Assembly (NCBI GenBank): GCA_029262315.1
Contig: JAJCZP010000237.1
Coordinates: 1-64,000, forward strand
Length of the DNA: 64,000 nucleotides
From: Deltaproteobacteria bacterium
GTDB taxonomy: Bacteria > Desulfobacterota > Binatia > UTPRO1
Reading direction: 5' to 3'
Below, one piece after another: positions 32,795 through 41,380 of this stretch (the stretch's first letter is position 1; each line of letters opens with the position of its first letter). The notes under the pieces are model-generated. The model saw only the letters and a program-made list of their open reading frames with translations, did not search any database and was not told the DNA's origin. The position numbers and the translations under genes were made by a program.

Positions 32795-34233
32795 GCGACA
32801 CGCCCACCTACGATCTGATCGTCATCGGCAGCGGCCCCGCTGGTCAGAAGGCCGCCGTGCAGGGCGCGAAGTGCGGTCAACGCGTCGCCGTCATCGAGCA
32901 GAGCGCGAGCGTCGGCGGCGCCTGCGTGCATCACGGAACGATTCCGAGCAAGACCCTCCGAGAAACAGCGGCGGCGCTGTCCTCGTTCCGGCAGCGCACC
33001 GGCAACCAGCTCAGTTTCGAGATCCCGGCCAACGTCAAGGTCGCGAGTTTGATGGCTCGGCTCGGGCAGGTCGTGCAAGCGCACGAGGGATATATCGGCG
33101 CCCAGCTCTCACGAAACGGTATCGAGAAGATTCACGGGCGCGCACGCTTCGTCTCCCCGCATGAGATCGAGGTTGCGACGGTCACCGGCACACGGGAACG
33201 GGTACGGGGCGCGCACATCGTCGTCGCTGTTGGCTCGCAGCCGCGCACCCCTCCGAACGTGCCGGTCGATCACGAGAACATTCTCGACAGCGACTCGATC
33301 CTCTCGCTCATCTATTTGCCACGCTCGCTCACGGTGCTCGGAGCCGGGGTCATCGCCAGCGAATACGCAAGCATTTTCGCGGCGCTCGGGGTCGCGGTAA
33401 CGATGATCGACAAGAGCCCCGTGCCCCTCGGCTTTCTCGACTCCGAACTGACGCGGCGCTTCCAGCAGCAGTTCGAGGCCATGGGAGGCCGCTTCGTGGG
33501 CAACGCGTCGGTGAAGACCGTCGCGACCGACGGCATCGTCGTCCACACCGAACTCGAAGATGGCACCGTCGTCACCTCTGACAAGGCGCTGTGCGCACTG
33601 GGTCGCGTCGCGATGCTGGATCGGTTGAACATCGCCGCCGCGGGACTTAGCCCGAACTCGCGCGGCCTCCTCCAAGTCGACGAGCACTGCCGCACCGACG
33701 TGCCCCATATCTACGCGGTCGGAGACGTCGTTGGGCCACCGGCCCTCGCGGCCAGTGCCATGGAGCAGGGTAGGCGCGCGGTCTGCCATGCCCTGCAGCT
33801 CGCCCCCGGGGCACCCGCCGAGATGATCCCCATGGGAATCTACACGATTCCCGAAATGTCGAGTGTAGGTCTCAGCGAAGCGCAGGCCATCGAACGCCAC
33901 GGCGGCGCCTGGGTCGGACGTGCGAGCTTCGCGGAGATCGCCCGCGGCCACATCATGAACAACCCGGAGGGCTTCCTGAAGATGGTCGCCCACCCCGATG
34001 GTGAAACGCTCCTCGGGATCCAAATCATCGGGGAAGGTGCCACCGAAATGATTCACCTCGGCCAGATGGCGCTCCTCGCTGGCTGCGCGGTGGAAACATT
34101 CGTCGAGAACATCTTCAACTTCCCGACGCTTGCCGAAGCCTACCGCGTCGCGGCACTCGACATTGCCGGGCAACTGGCGCAACGCGCACGCGCGGCGCCG
34201 GCCGTCTCCGACGCGGCACCCGTCCCGGCCTAG
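32791..34233 (+). CDS. sthA: Soluble pyridine nucleotide transhydrogenase
   Basis: A 480-residue flavoprotein disulfide reductase-family protein. It has the FAD motif VIGSGPAGQKAAVQGAKCG. The usual redox-disulfide is replaced by HHGTIPSKTLRE, the mark of SthA. A NAD(P) Rossmann motif (VLGAGVIASEYASIFAALG) and the C-terminal dimerisation domain (YTIPEMSSVGLSE, FNFPTLAEAYRVAALD) are present. SthA transfers hydride between NADPH and NAD. It is coupled by overlap to the HDOD gene, an unusual pairing. Confidence 0.93.
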   Translation: MSDTPTYDLIVIGSGPAGQKAAVQGAKCGQRVAVIEQSASVGGACVHHGTIPSKTLRETAAALSSFRQRTGNQLSFEIPANVKVASLMARLGQVVQAHEGYIGAQLSRNGIEKIHGRARFVSPHEIEVATVTGTRERVRGAHIVVAVGSQPRTPPNVPVDHENILDSDSILSLIYLPRSLTVLGAGVIASEYASIFAALGVAVTMIDKSPVPLGFLDSELTRRFQQQFEAMGGRFVGNASVKTVATDGIVVHTELEDGTVVTSDKALCALGRVAMLDRLNIAAAGLSPNSRGLLQVDEHCRTDVPHIYAVGDVVGPPALAASAMEQGRRAVCHALQLAPGAPAEMIPMGIYTIPEMSSVGLSEAQAIERHGGAWVGRASFAEIARGHIMNNPEGFLKMVAHPDGETLLGIQIIGEGATEMIHLGQMALLAGCAVETFVENIFNFPTLAEAYRVAALDIAGQLAQRARAAPAVSDAAPVPA

Positions 34234-34356
34234 CCAACGCACGGTAGAGCAGGGACGCGTGACCGCCCGCGCGTTGACCACCCGCCTGCGCCACGGCTAC
34301 ACTCCGCCTCCCCGGCTCGTCGACGGAGCCACTCCACCGAAAGGGTACGCAAACCC

Positions 34357-35892
34357 ATGGCTATCGTAACGCCCGTAGAACCGGTCGCCGGTGCGCGCCG
34401 GCGGCTGAAGCTGAGTAGCCCCGCAACCCTCGAACCCATCGGCGAGATCGAAGTCGCGACCGCCGACGACGTGCGGGCGGCACTCGCGGCCGCACGTGCC
34501 GCGCAACCGGCGTGGGCGGCGCTCAGCATCGAGGATCGCGCACAGTACATGTGGCGCGCGCTCGAGATCCTGCTCGAGCGCCAGGACGAATTCGTCGAGG
34601 TCTTTCGCCGCGAGTCGGGCAAGCCGCGGACGGATGCGCTGATGATCGAGATCTTCGCGGCCTGCGACGCGCTCGCGTACTACGCAAAACGCGCCACGCG
34701 TATCCTGAAGCCGCAGCGCCAACGCCTGCATGGCGTGCTCGCGTTCATGAAACGGTTCGAGCTGGTGTACCGCCCGCTTGGGGTAGTCGGCATCATCAGC
34801 CCGTGGAACGGCCCGTTCATCCTGTCGATAAACCCGACCGTCCAGGCCCTCATGTCGGGTAACGCAGTCCTGCTGAAGCCCTCGGAAGTCACCCCGTATT
34901 CCGGCAAGCTCGTCGGCGATTTGTTTCAGGAGGCCGGACTCCCCCAGGGGGTGCTGACGGTGTTGCTCGGCGACGGCGAGACGGGAGCCGCGCTGGTCGA
35001 TTGTGGTGTCGACAAGGTCGCCTTCACGGGAAGTGTCGACACGGGTCGTCGCGTCGCCGAGTCGTGCGCGCGCCAGCTCCTCCCCTGCAGTCTCGAACTC
35101 GGCGGCAAAGACCCGATGATCGTCTGTGCCGACGCCAACATCGAGCGTGCTTCCGGAGGTGCCGTCGCCGGCGGGTTTCTCAATTCCGGCCAGGTCTGTT
35201 TCAGTACCGAGCGGGTCTACGTGATCGACAGCGTCGCCGACGAGTTCATCCGGCGGGTCGTCGAACGCACGCAGGCCCTCCGCCAGGGCGGTGAGGAATA
35301 CGAGGTCGGACCGATCTTCTGGCCGAAGCAGCTCGAGATCATCGAAGCCCACGTCGCCGACGCAATCGCCAAAGGCGCGCAGGTCCTGACGGGCGGGCGC
35401 CGGAATCCCAACCTGAAGGGGCTGTACTATGAGCCCACCGTGCTCGTGAACGTCACGCACGATATGTTGATCATGCGCGAGGAAACGTTTGGGCCGACCC
35501 TGCCCATCATGCGCGTCCGCGACGAGGCCGAGGCCGTGCGGCTCGCCAACGATACGGCCTACGGCCTCGGCGCAACGGTGTGGACGACCGACAACCAGCG
35601 CGCCATCCGTCTCGGCACCCAGATCAATTCTGGAAGCGTGTGCGTCAACGACATGACCATGACCTACGGCGCGCTCGAGGCACCGTTCGGTGGCCGGAAG
35701 GCGAGCGGGATTGGACATGTGAACGGCGATGCGGGGCTCCGTGGCTACTGCTACCAGCAGGCGATCCTGGTCGACCGGCTTCGCGGCAAACAGACGGAGA
35801 ACCATTTCCCTTACAGTGCGGAGAAGGACGCCGGCATGCAGAAGTTCATGCGCTTCCTCTGGGGCACGCGACTCGGGCGGCGCCTCGCGTGA
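34357..35892 (+). CDS. NAD(P)-dependent aldehyde dehydrogenase
   Basis: A 511-residue ALDH-superfamily enzyme. Catalytic Cys281 is in SGQVCFSTERVYV and the general base Glu247 in LELGGKDP. NAD-binding ISPWNGPF and FTGSVDTGRRVAE are also seen. Length and the C-terminal extension (QTENHFPYSAEKDAGMQKFM) match long-chain or cyclic aldehyde dehydrogenases of the ALDH3-like or succinate-semialdehyde group. It oxidises an aldehyde to the acid in the cytoplasm. Its stop is overlapped by the GTG of a lipoprotein gene. Confidence 0.93.
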   Translation: MAIVTPVEPVAGARRRLKLSSPATLEPIGEIEVATADDVRAALAAARAAQPAWAALSIEDRAQYMWRALEILLERQDEFVEVFRRESGKPRTDALMIEIFAACDALAYYAKRATRILKPQRQRLHGVLAFMKRFELVYRPLGVVGIISPWNGPFILSINPTVQALMSGNAVLLKPSEVTPYSGKLVGDLFQEAGLPQGVLTVLLGDGETGAALVDCGVDKVAFTGSVDTGRRVAESCARQLLPCSLELGGKDPMIVCADANIERASGGAVAGGFLNSGQVCFSTERVYVIDSVADEFIRRVVERTQALRQGGEEYEVGPIFWPKQLEIIEAHVADAIAKGAQVLTGGRRNPNLKGLYYEPTVLVNVTHDMLIMREETFGPTLPIMRVRDEAEAVRLANDTAYGLGATVWTTDNQRAIRLGTQINSGSVCVNDMTMTYGALEAPFGGRKASGIGHVNGDAGLRGYCYQQAILVDRLRGKQTENHFPYSAEKDAGMQKFMRFLWGTRLGRRLA

Positions 35893-36461
35893 CACGTTCC
35901 CAACACAGAGCGCCGCGGCTTCTGGCGGGTGTCATCGCCGCCCTCCTTGTCGGATGCAGCGCGCAGACGACGGTCGATATTCACACCGATCACGACCCCA
36001 CCGCGGAGTTCGCGGGCTTTCGCACCTACGGATGGGTCCCAGGTCGCCCCGCAGCCCCGGCGGTCAATCGAGGCAACGACCCCTTTCTCGAATCACGACT
36101 GCGCGCGATCCCGCAGGTAATCGAGCAGGCACTCGTCGAGAAGGGCTTCCGGAAAGATCCGAACGGACGACCCGATTTTCGCGTCGCCTACCGGGTGGCA
36201 ACGGAGAAGGCACGCATCGACTCGTTTCAAGATTACGGGTGGTACAAGCGAGCCGGAGGTTCGAAAGATCTGGGCACCGCCTACGTCACGGGCTACGAGG
36301 AAGGCTCCCTGACGATCGACATCGTCAGCGCCAGCGGCGAACGACTACTCTGGCGCGGCACAGCACGCGCCGTGGTCGATGACAGCATTCCAACTACAGA
36401 ACGCCAGGCCCGTCTCGAGCGAGCCGTAAGGCAGCTGCTACACGCGTTCCCGCCGCGTTGA
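35889..36461 (+). CDS. DUF4136 lipoprotein
   Basis: A 190-residue lipoprotein starting at GTG 35889, overlapping the ALDH stop (GTGA). LLAGVIAALLVGCSAQT holds the lipobox (LVGC). The mature part matches DUF4136: TAEFAGFRTYGWV, IPQVIEQALVEKGFRKD, DFRVAYRVATEK, and an ending ERLLWRGTARA. Family members are envelope lipoproteins of unknown function. It overlaps the converging amidohydrolase gene by 24 bp at its 3' end. Confidence 0.88.
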   Translation: MTRSQHRAPRLLAGVIAALLVGCSAQTTVDIHTDHDPTAEFAGFRTYGWVPGRPAAPAVNRGNDPFLESRLRAIPQVIEQALVEKGFRKDPNGRPDFRVAYRVATEKARIDSFQDYGWYKRAGGSKDLGTAYVTGYEEGSLTIDIVSASGERLLWRGTARAVVDDSIPTTERQARLERAVRQLLHAFPPR

Positions 36462-37868
36462 ACGCGTCTCGTTCTCGACGACCCGCCCGGCGCATATCGT
36501 GGAGTGCACGGCCACGTCGGCCAACGCGCGTCGTGCCTCGGACCACGACCGATCGAGGACGATCAGATCGGCGGGCGCGTCGACGACGATGGCACGCGGG
36601 GCTCCTCCCGGGGCGCCGAGTGGGGTCGAGAAAAGGGCCAGCGCTTCCTCGGGAGTGAGCTGCTCGTCGGGCGCCAGCACCGCACCGTTTCGCGTCCGAC
36701 GATCGACAGCCGCTTGCATCGCAATCCACGGGTTGAGGTCACCGAACGGCGCGTCGCTGCCCGCGGCGAGCGCGACACCCGCATCCAGAAATCCGCGACC
36801 TCGATACAGCCAGGGCTGCTCGTCCGCGGGAACCTCGCGCAGGTAGGCATCGCCGCGCGCAACGACGAACGTAGGCTGGGTGACGACCGTGAGCGGCAGG
36901 TCCGCCAGAAGCTCCAGCACCGGGGGCGGTGCCACCGACGCGTGCTCGATGCGATCGCCACCGACCGCGCCCGCTTCAGCGACCGCGGTCGCGGCAAGCA
37001 CCAATGTCGCCCGCGTCACGCAGTGGACAGCGACCGCGCGCTGGGCACCGTGCGCCGCGGCGATCAGATCACGCAACTCCTCCAACGCCGGTAGTGCGTG
37101 CTCGTCGAGGAGCACTTTCACTGCACCACGCCGTACCCGTCCGTGCTGCGACTCCGGCAACGTCTCGCTCCCCATCACCAGTAGCCGTTGGGGAAGGTCG
37201 CCGGCGTCGAGCGCGGCCTCGAAGACGCGCAACTCGCTCGGTCCGTTCCCGGGTGTCGCGTCGGTCACACCTGTGATCCCGACGCCGGCCAGCCGTCGAC
37301 CTACCGTATCAAGGCGTGGAGTCGATCCATCGCCGAGCCGCGTTCGGATCCACCCATCGAGCCGAAAGAGACGACCAGTCGGACGACCGTGCTCGTCGCG
37401 CTCGACGCCCGGAACCTCGACGCCATCAAGCCCGAGGCGCGCCGCCGCCGCCGAGTTGACGATCCAGAGCATGCCACTCCGATGCTGCACCCGCACCGGA
37501 CGATCCTCCACAAGCGCGTCGAGGGCCCATCGATCGAGCTCACCCGCGACGGAGGCGTGATAGCCGATCCCCCGCACCCACTCTCCCGGCGCTCCGCGCG
37601 TCAGCGCCTCACGGAGCGCCTCCGGGCTCGCAACATCCGGCGGTCCGCACCGTGCGGACGCGTCCGCCGCGGCGAGCGCGAACAGATGAAGATGGTGGTC
37701 GTGCAGTCCGGGAAGGACCACGGCGCCCGCGGCATCGATAACTGAATCGCCGCTACCCCGGGCAAGCCCTGGACCGAACGCGCGCACGCGTCCATCCACG
37801 ATCTCGATATCGAGGGGTCCGCGCCCAGCGATCTCAGCGTTCACGATCGTGAGGTCAGGCGCACGCAT
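36438..37868 (-). CDS. Amidohydrolase-family protein
   Basis: A 476-residue protein of the urease/YtcJ amidohydrolase superfamily. The metal motif LPGLHDHHLHLF is at about 54-65, followed by RVQHRSGMLWIVNS, the lysine or metal region VKVLLDEHALPALEELR, AVHCVTRATL, GDRIEHASVAPP and AGSDAPFGDLNPW. This resembles the YtcJ-type enzymes that hydrolyse C-N bonds in cyclic or N-acyl compounds. The start is ATG 37868, sharing one base with the stop of the CoA transferase gene (TGATG). The substrate is unknown. Confidence 0.87.
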   Translation of the reverse strand: MRAPDLTIVNAEIAGRGPLDIEIVDGRVRAFGPGLARGSGDSVIDAAGAVVLPGLHDHHLHLFALAAADASARCGPPDVASPEALREALTRGAPGEWVRGIGYHASVAGELDRWALDALVEDRPVRVQHRSGMLWIVNSAAAARLGLDGVEVPGVERDEHGRPTGRLFRLDGWIRTRLGDGSTPRLDTVGRRLAGVGITGVTDATPGNGPSELRVFEAALDAGDLPQRLLVMGSETLPESQHGRVRRGAVKVLLDEHALPALEELRDLIAAAHGAQRAVAVHCVTRATLVLAATAVAEAGAVGGDRIEHASVAPPPVLELLADLPLTVVTQPTFVVARGDAYLREVPADEQPWLYRGRGFLDAGVALAAGSDAPFGDLNPWIAMQAAVDRRTRNGAVLAPDEQLTPEEALALFSTPLGAPGGAPRAIVVDAPADLIVLDRSWSEARRALADVAVHSTICAGRVVENETRSTRRERV

Positions 37869-39442
37869 CACCGGGCGGATACACCGAGGTCGGCGCACAC
37901 GCTCGCCGTGTCGGCGCCGAGCGTCCGTGCCGTCGGGCCAGAGCGCACTGATGGTGCACACACGGCCTGGCACTCGTCGCCGGCCACGACTTCCCACCCG
38001 TCGCTGCCGCCCGAGCGTCGCACCGCGGTGATTCCGCAGGCGCCCTCGGTCTTGAGCAGGTGGGCTGTCACGTCGCGGAGCGCGATGTCGAGGAGGCACC
38101 CTCGTCCGCTCCTCCATGCCCCCAACGCCGCGACCGCCGCGTGCGCGCCGGTCAGTGGATCAGCAATCGCATCCCCACAGAAAAGGGGCTCGTCATCCCG
38201 CGCGAGCCTACTCGTCGCGACGGGCAGGCCAGCGGCCGCGGAGGCATCATCGCCGAAGGCGACCCAACCCGCTTCGGGCTCGCCGCGGCCGTAACCAGTA
38301 ATCCCCACCCACACGAGCCCCGGCACCGATCGCACCAGCTCGGCCGCATCGATGCCCATCTGCTGAAGCGCGCGCGGCCGCGCGCTCTCGACGACGATGT
38401 CCGCACGCATGATGAGGGCGCGCAGCGCCGTCCACCCCTCCGACGACGCCAGGTCGAGCGCCACGCTCTCTTTGCCAGCGTTCATGCGATCGTAGAAGGT
38501 CGCGGCGCCGCCCCGCGCTCCGTCAGGACGACCCGTACTCTCGACCTTGATGACGCGGGCTCCCGCCAAGCCGAGAAGACTGGCGGCAAGCGGTCCCGCC
38601 CAGAGCGTCGAAAGGTCGACGACCAGCGGCGAGGCGTCCGCCGGACGCTGCCTGACGGTCCCGTCCACGCTCCGACGAAACCACGGCGGGCGCGTCACCG
38701 AGCTCGCGGCCGGCGCCACGGGCATTCCCAGCAGTCGGGCGCGGGCCACCACCTCGGCACCGTCCCGAGCCGCGATGCCCTGACCGACGGCCGCCCACAC
38801 CTCGGCACTGGCGGGAGCCACGAGAGAGGCGTGGGCGCGTGCGGGCGCGGGGATGCTCACGCCCTCCTCATCGGCACCCGAGCACTCACCCCGCCGGTGC
38901 CCGACGCGAGAGATCGCTGACGGATCGAGACCGAGCCACGCTGGAACCAATTCGACGTCGCTTCCACGAGCCAGGTTCACTGCCACCCACCCGTCGTGGA
39001 CGCGGATCAGGCGACAGGTTCCGCCAGGCGCGATCGTTCCGTTCCGGCGCGCGGCGGAACACGCCGCCCGCTCACCGAGAAGCCGCGCGCCGTCGATCGC
39101 GTCGAGCCCCGTTGCCGCACCAGCCAGGAGACGCAGCGCCTGCACCGCTCCCCGCGCACAACTCGCCAAGGGTGCGGGCGCCAGCAGCGGCGGCCCCGCG
39201 ACCCGTCCCGTGAGCGCCATCGCACCCGACGCCGCCCACACGAAATCGGGCTGCGGCTCGCGCGCCCCCGAGGTCCGCTCGACGGGCCATCCCAGCGCCT
39301 CGAGCATGGCCGCGCAATGATCGCCCGCGACCCCGCCGTCCGGCACGTTGATGATCCGGGGCGCCACCACGGCCCAGCTCGCCTCGCGCCCGGATTGAGA
39401 CCGCGAGTTCCCTGCTCTAATCGTTGCGGACCTAGCGGCCAT
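37868..39442 (-). CDS. CaiB/BaiF-family CoA transferase with rearranged domain order
   Basis: A 524-residue class III CoA-transferase family protein. The usual N-terminal motif (VVDLSTLWAGPLAASLLGLA) appears only at about residue 270. It is followed by the small-domain segment DGARGGAATFYDRMNAGKES and the catalytic-loop-like CGDAIADPLTGAHAAVAALGA with an Asp in place. The first 250 residues carry segments normally found in the C-terminal part (CRLIRVHDGWVAVNL, DVELVPAWLG). This suggests a circularly permuted or duplicated arrangement. It would transfer CoA between acyl groups. It is followed in the same operon by the amidohydrolase. Confidence 0.83.
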   Translation of the reverse strand: MAARSATIRAGNSRSQSGREASWAVVAPRIINVPDGGVAGDHCAAMLEALGWPVERTSGAREPQPDFVWAASGAMALTGRVAGPPLLAPAPLASCARGAVQALRLLAGAATGLDAIDGARLLGERAACSAARRNGTIAPGGTCRLIRVHDGWVAVNLARGSDVELVPAWLGLDPSAISRVGHRRGECSGADEEGVSIPAPARAHASLVAPASAEVWAAVGQGIAARDGAEVVARARLLGMPVAPAASSVTRPPWFRRSVDGTVRQRPADASPLVVDLSTLWAGPLAASLLGLAGARVIKVESTGRPDGARGGAATFYDRMNAGKESVALDLASSEGWTALRALIMRADIVVESARPRALQQMGIDAAELVRSVPGLVWVGITGYGRGEPEAGWVAFGDDASAAAGLPVATSRLARDDEPLFCGDAIADPLTGAHAAVAALGAWRSGRGCLLDIALRDVTAHLLKTEGACGITAVRRSGGSDGWEVVAGDECQAVCAPSVRSGPTARTLGADTASVCADLGVSAR

Positions 39443-39455
39443 CGACTAACTCGCG

Positions 39456-40283
39456 CTACGGAGAATACGGCGCGGCGCCGTCGAGCGTGCGGACGGGCCG
39501 CCCGAGCTCTTCGAGAAGCGGCAAGCTGTAGGCGACGCGACCGGTCAGGTCGGGATCGGTCGACACACACAGGGCCAATGCCGCCTCGACCATCGCTTCG
39601 ACCGGCTCGGCACTCGCCCGATACTCCTCCGGAATGACGTCATGCGCGTCCGCCCCCGGCGTCAGCACGGCCGCGACCGGGGACAACGCGTTCACGAGAA
39701 CTCCGCGGCCATGCGTCTCCGCACCGAGGCCGGCGCTGAAACGATCGAGCGCCGCCTTCGTTGCGGCGTACAGAATCGCGCCGCCCGTCCGCACGAACTC
39801 GTCGAACGGCGGCCCGGTCGGAACGATCGCCGTCGACGACGAAATGTTCAGAATCCAACCACGCCGACGGGCGAGCATGCCGGGGAGCACCCGCTGCGCC
39901 ATACTGAAGGGCGCGTGAAAATTCACTTCGAACGCAACATGGCTCCGCTTCTCTGTGTACTGCTCGAATGGATTGTAGACGGCCATCGCCGCATTGCTGA
40001 CGAGGATGTCGATCGGGCCGAGCGTCGACTCCGCTTCCGCGATCGCGTGCGCCCGGTCGGCCGCGTCGGTAAGGTTCCCCTTGATCGCGATCGCCCGCCC
40101 ACCCGCGGCCTCGATGACCGCGAGCGTTTCGCGAAGCGTCCCGGGAATGCGGGGGTCGGGGTCGAGGGTTCTGGCCATCAGTGCGACCGCCGCACCCTCC
40201 GCCGCCAGTCGCTGCGCGATCGCCGCGCCGATACCGCGACTCGCGCCGGTCACCAGCGCGACCCGTCCCTGCGCCTCGTTCAT
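39456..40283 (-). CDS. SDR-family oxidoreductase
   Basis: A 275-residue SDR. TGASRGIGAAIAQRL is the cofactor loop, SNAAMAVYN follows, NISSSTAI has the Ser, and YAATKAALDRF the YxxxK pair. The region SLPLLEELGRPVRTLDG at the end replaces the usual DGG. The start is ATG 40283, with no Shine-Dalgarno sequence but a 19-bp inverted repeat directly upstream. It is 13 bp from the CoA transferase gene and probably in the same operon. Substrate unknown. Confidence 0.9.
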   Translation of the reverse strand: MNEAQGRVALVTGASRGIGAAIAQRLAAEGAAVALMARTLDPDPRIPGTLRETLAVIEAAGGRAIAIKGNLTDAADRAHAIAEAESTLGPIDILVSNAAMAVYNPFEQYTEKRSHVAFEVNFHAPFSMAQRVLPGMLARRRGWILNISSSTAIVPTGPPFDEFVRTGGAILYAATKAALDRFSAGLGAETHGRGVLVNALSPVAAVLTPGADAHDVIPEEYRASAEPVEAMVEAALALCVSTDPDLTGRVAYSLPLLEELGRPVRTLDGAAPYSP

Positions 40284-40302
40284 GACTGCTCGCCGAGCAG
40301 TC
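40284..40302. promoter_or_regulatory. Inverted repeat abutting an SDR start codon
   Basis: GACTGCTCG C CGAGCAGTC, 9-bp perfect arms with a 1-bp centre, directly next to the ATG of the minus-strand SDR. It occupies the space where a ribosome site would be. It could be an operator for a repressor or an mRNA hairpin that restrains translation. Confidence 0.6.
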
Positions 40303-40444
40303 GGACCGACTCTGCGACACGGGCGCGACCGCATCCGGTCGACGGTCGGTCGCGGAACGCCATCCGGAAGAGCTGCAGATACATTGGAGAGTCGAACGGC
40401 ACTGTCGGAGCGTTCAAGCAGAAACGAACCGTCCTGGCTATAGC

Positions 40445-40483
40445 GAGGCGAGCCGACCCCCTGGCCCGCGACCGGCTCGCCTC
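40445..40483. promoter_or_regulatory. Hairpin in the divergent SDR-SDR region
   Basis: An 11-bp perfect stem (GAGGCGAGCCG and its complement) with a 17-base loop, about 60 bp upstream of the plus-strand SDR at 40546. Together with the inverted repeat at 40284 it makes this 262-bp divergent region rich in structure; no gene lies within it. Confidence 0.5.
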
Positions 40484-40545
40484 CGGGCCTCTTGGGCTCA
40501 CCCCGGCTTGCGCGACCGGTCCCGACGGCGGTAGCGTCCGCCGCC

Positions 40546-41325
40546 ATGGACCTGCAAGACAAGGTGAGCATCATCACCGGCGGCGCCAGCGGTATCGGTG
40601 CGGCGTCGGCACGCCTGTTCGCCCGCCAGGGCGCCAAGGTGGTCGTCGCTGACCGAAACGCCGGGGGTGCCCAGGCGGTCGCCACCGAGATTGGTGGCGT
40701 GGCATTCGGCTGCGATGTCGCCAAGGAAGACGACATCCAGCGTCTCGTCAGCGAGGCCGAACGCGCCTACGGACCGATCGACCTCTTCTTCAGCAACGCT
40801 GGGATCGCCACCGGCACCGACCCACTCGAGACGCCCATCGCGCTCTGGCAGGAGCAGTGGGAGATCAACGTCATGGCGCACGTCTACGCGGTCCGCGCCG
40901 TGCTCCCGGGCATGCTGGACCGCGGCGCCGGGTACTTGATCCATACCGCATCGATGGCCGGTATTCTCACTACGCACGGGAACGCAGTCTACGCCACGAC
41001 CAAGCATGCCGTCGTCGGACTCGCCGAGTGGCTCTCGATCACCTACCACGATCGAGGAATTCGCACGTCGCTCCTCGCGCCACTCGGGGTCAAAACACCG
41101 ATGCTCGACGAAGATTCAGCCTGGGCGAAGCATGCCGCGGGGCCGCTCACGACTCCGGAGCAGGTCGCGGAAATGGTCACTGACGCCGTCGCGGCCGAGC
41201 GTTTCCTGATTCTCACCGACCCGATCGCGCAGAAGTGGATGGACCACAAAGCGGGCGATCTGGAGCGCTGGCTCGGTGGGATGCGCCGGCTGCAACTCGC
41301 CATCGACCGCGACAGCCACGATTGA
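40546..41325 (+). CDS. SDR-family oxidoreductase
   Basis: A 259-residue SDR with ITGGASGIGAA, FFSNAGIA, HTASMAGIL and YATTKHAVVGLAEWL (YxxxK). The ATG at 40546 puts the Rossmann motif at the usual place. The C-terminal region (FLILTDPIAQKWMDHKAGDLERWL) differs from most SDRs by lacking the IDGG end, as in sterol- or retinol-type and CoxB-like relatives. It is a single plus-strand gene converging with an aldehyde dehydrogenase gene. Substrate unknown. Confidence 0.9.
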   Translation: MDLQDKVSIITGGASGIGAASARLFARQGAKVVVADRNAGGAQAVATEIGGVAFGCDVAKEDDIQRLVSEAERAYGPIDLFFSNAGIATGTDPLETPIALWQEQWEINVMAHVYAVRAVLPGMLDRGAGYLIHTASMAGILTTHGNAVYATTKHAVVGLAEWLSITYHDRGIRTSLLAPLGVKTPMLDEDSAWAKHAAGPLTTPEQVAEMVTDAVAAERFLILTDPIAQKWMDHKAGDLERWLGGMRRLQLAIDRDSHD

Positions 41326-41380
41326 GCTAGATCACAGGACGAGCGCGAGTTTGACCTCGCCAGCACGCCGCGGCGTCGCT

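Noticed and set aside
34297-35895. Minus-strand frame opposite the aldehyde dehydrogenase
   Set aside because: Antisense shadow caused by GC-rich codon bias; no recognisable domain.
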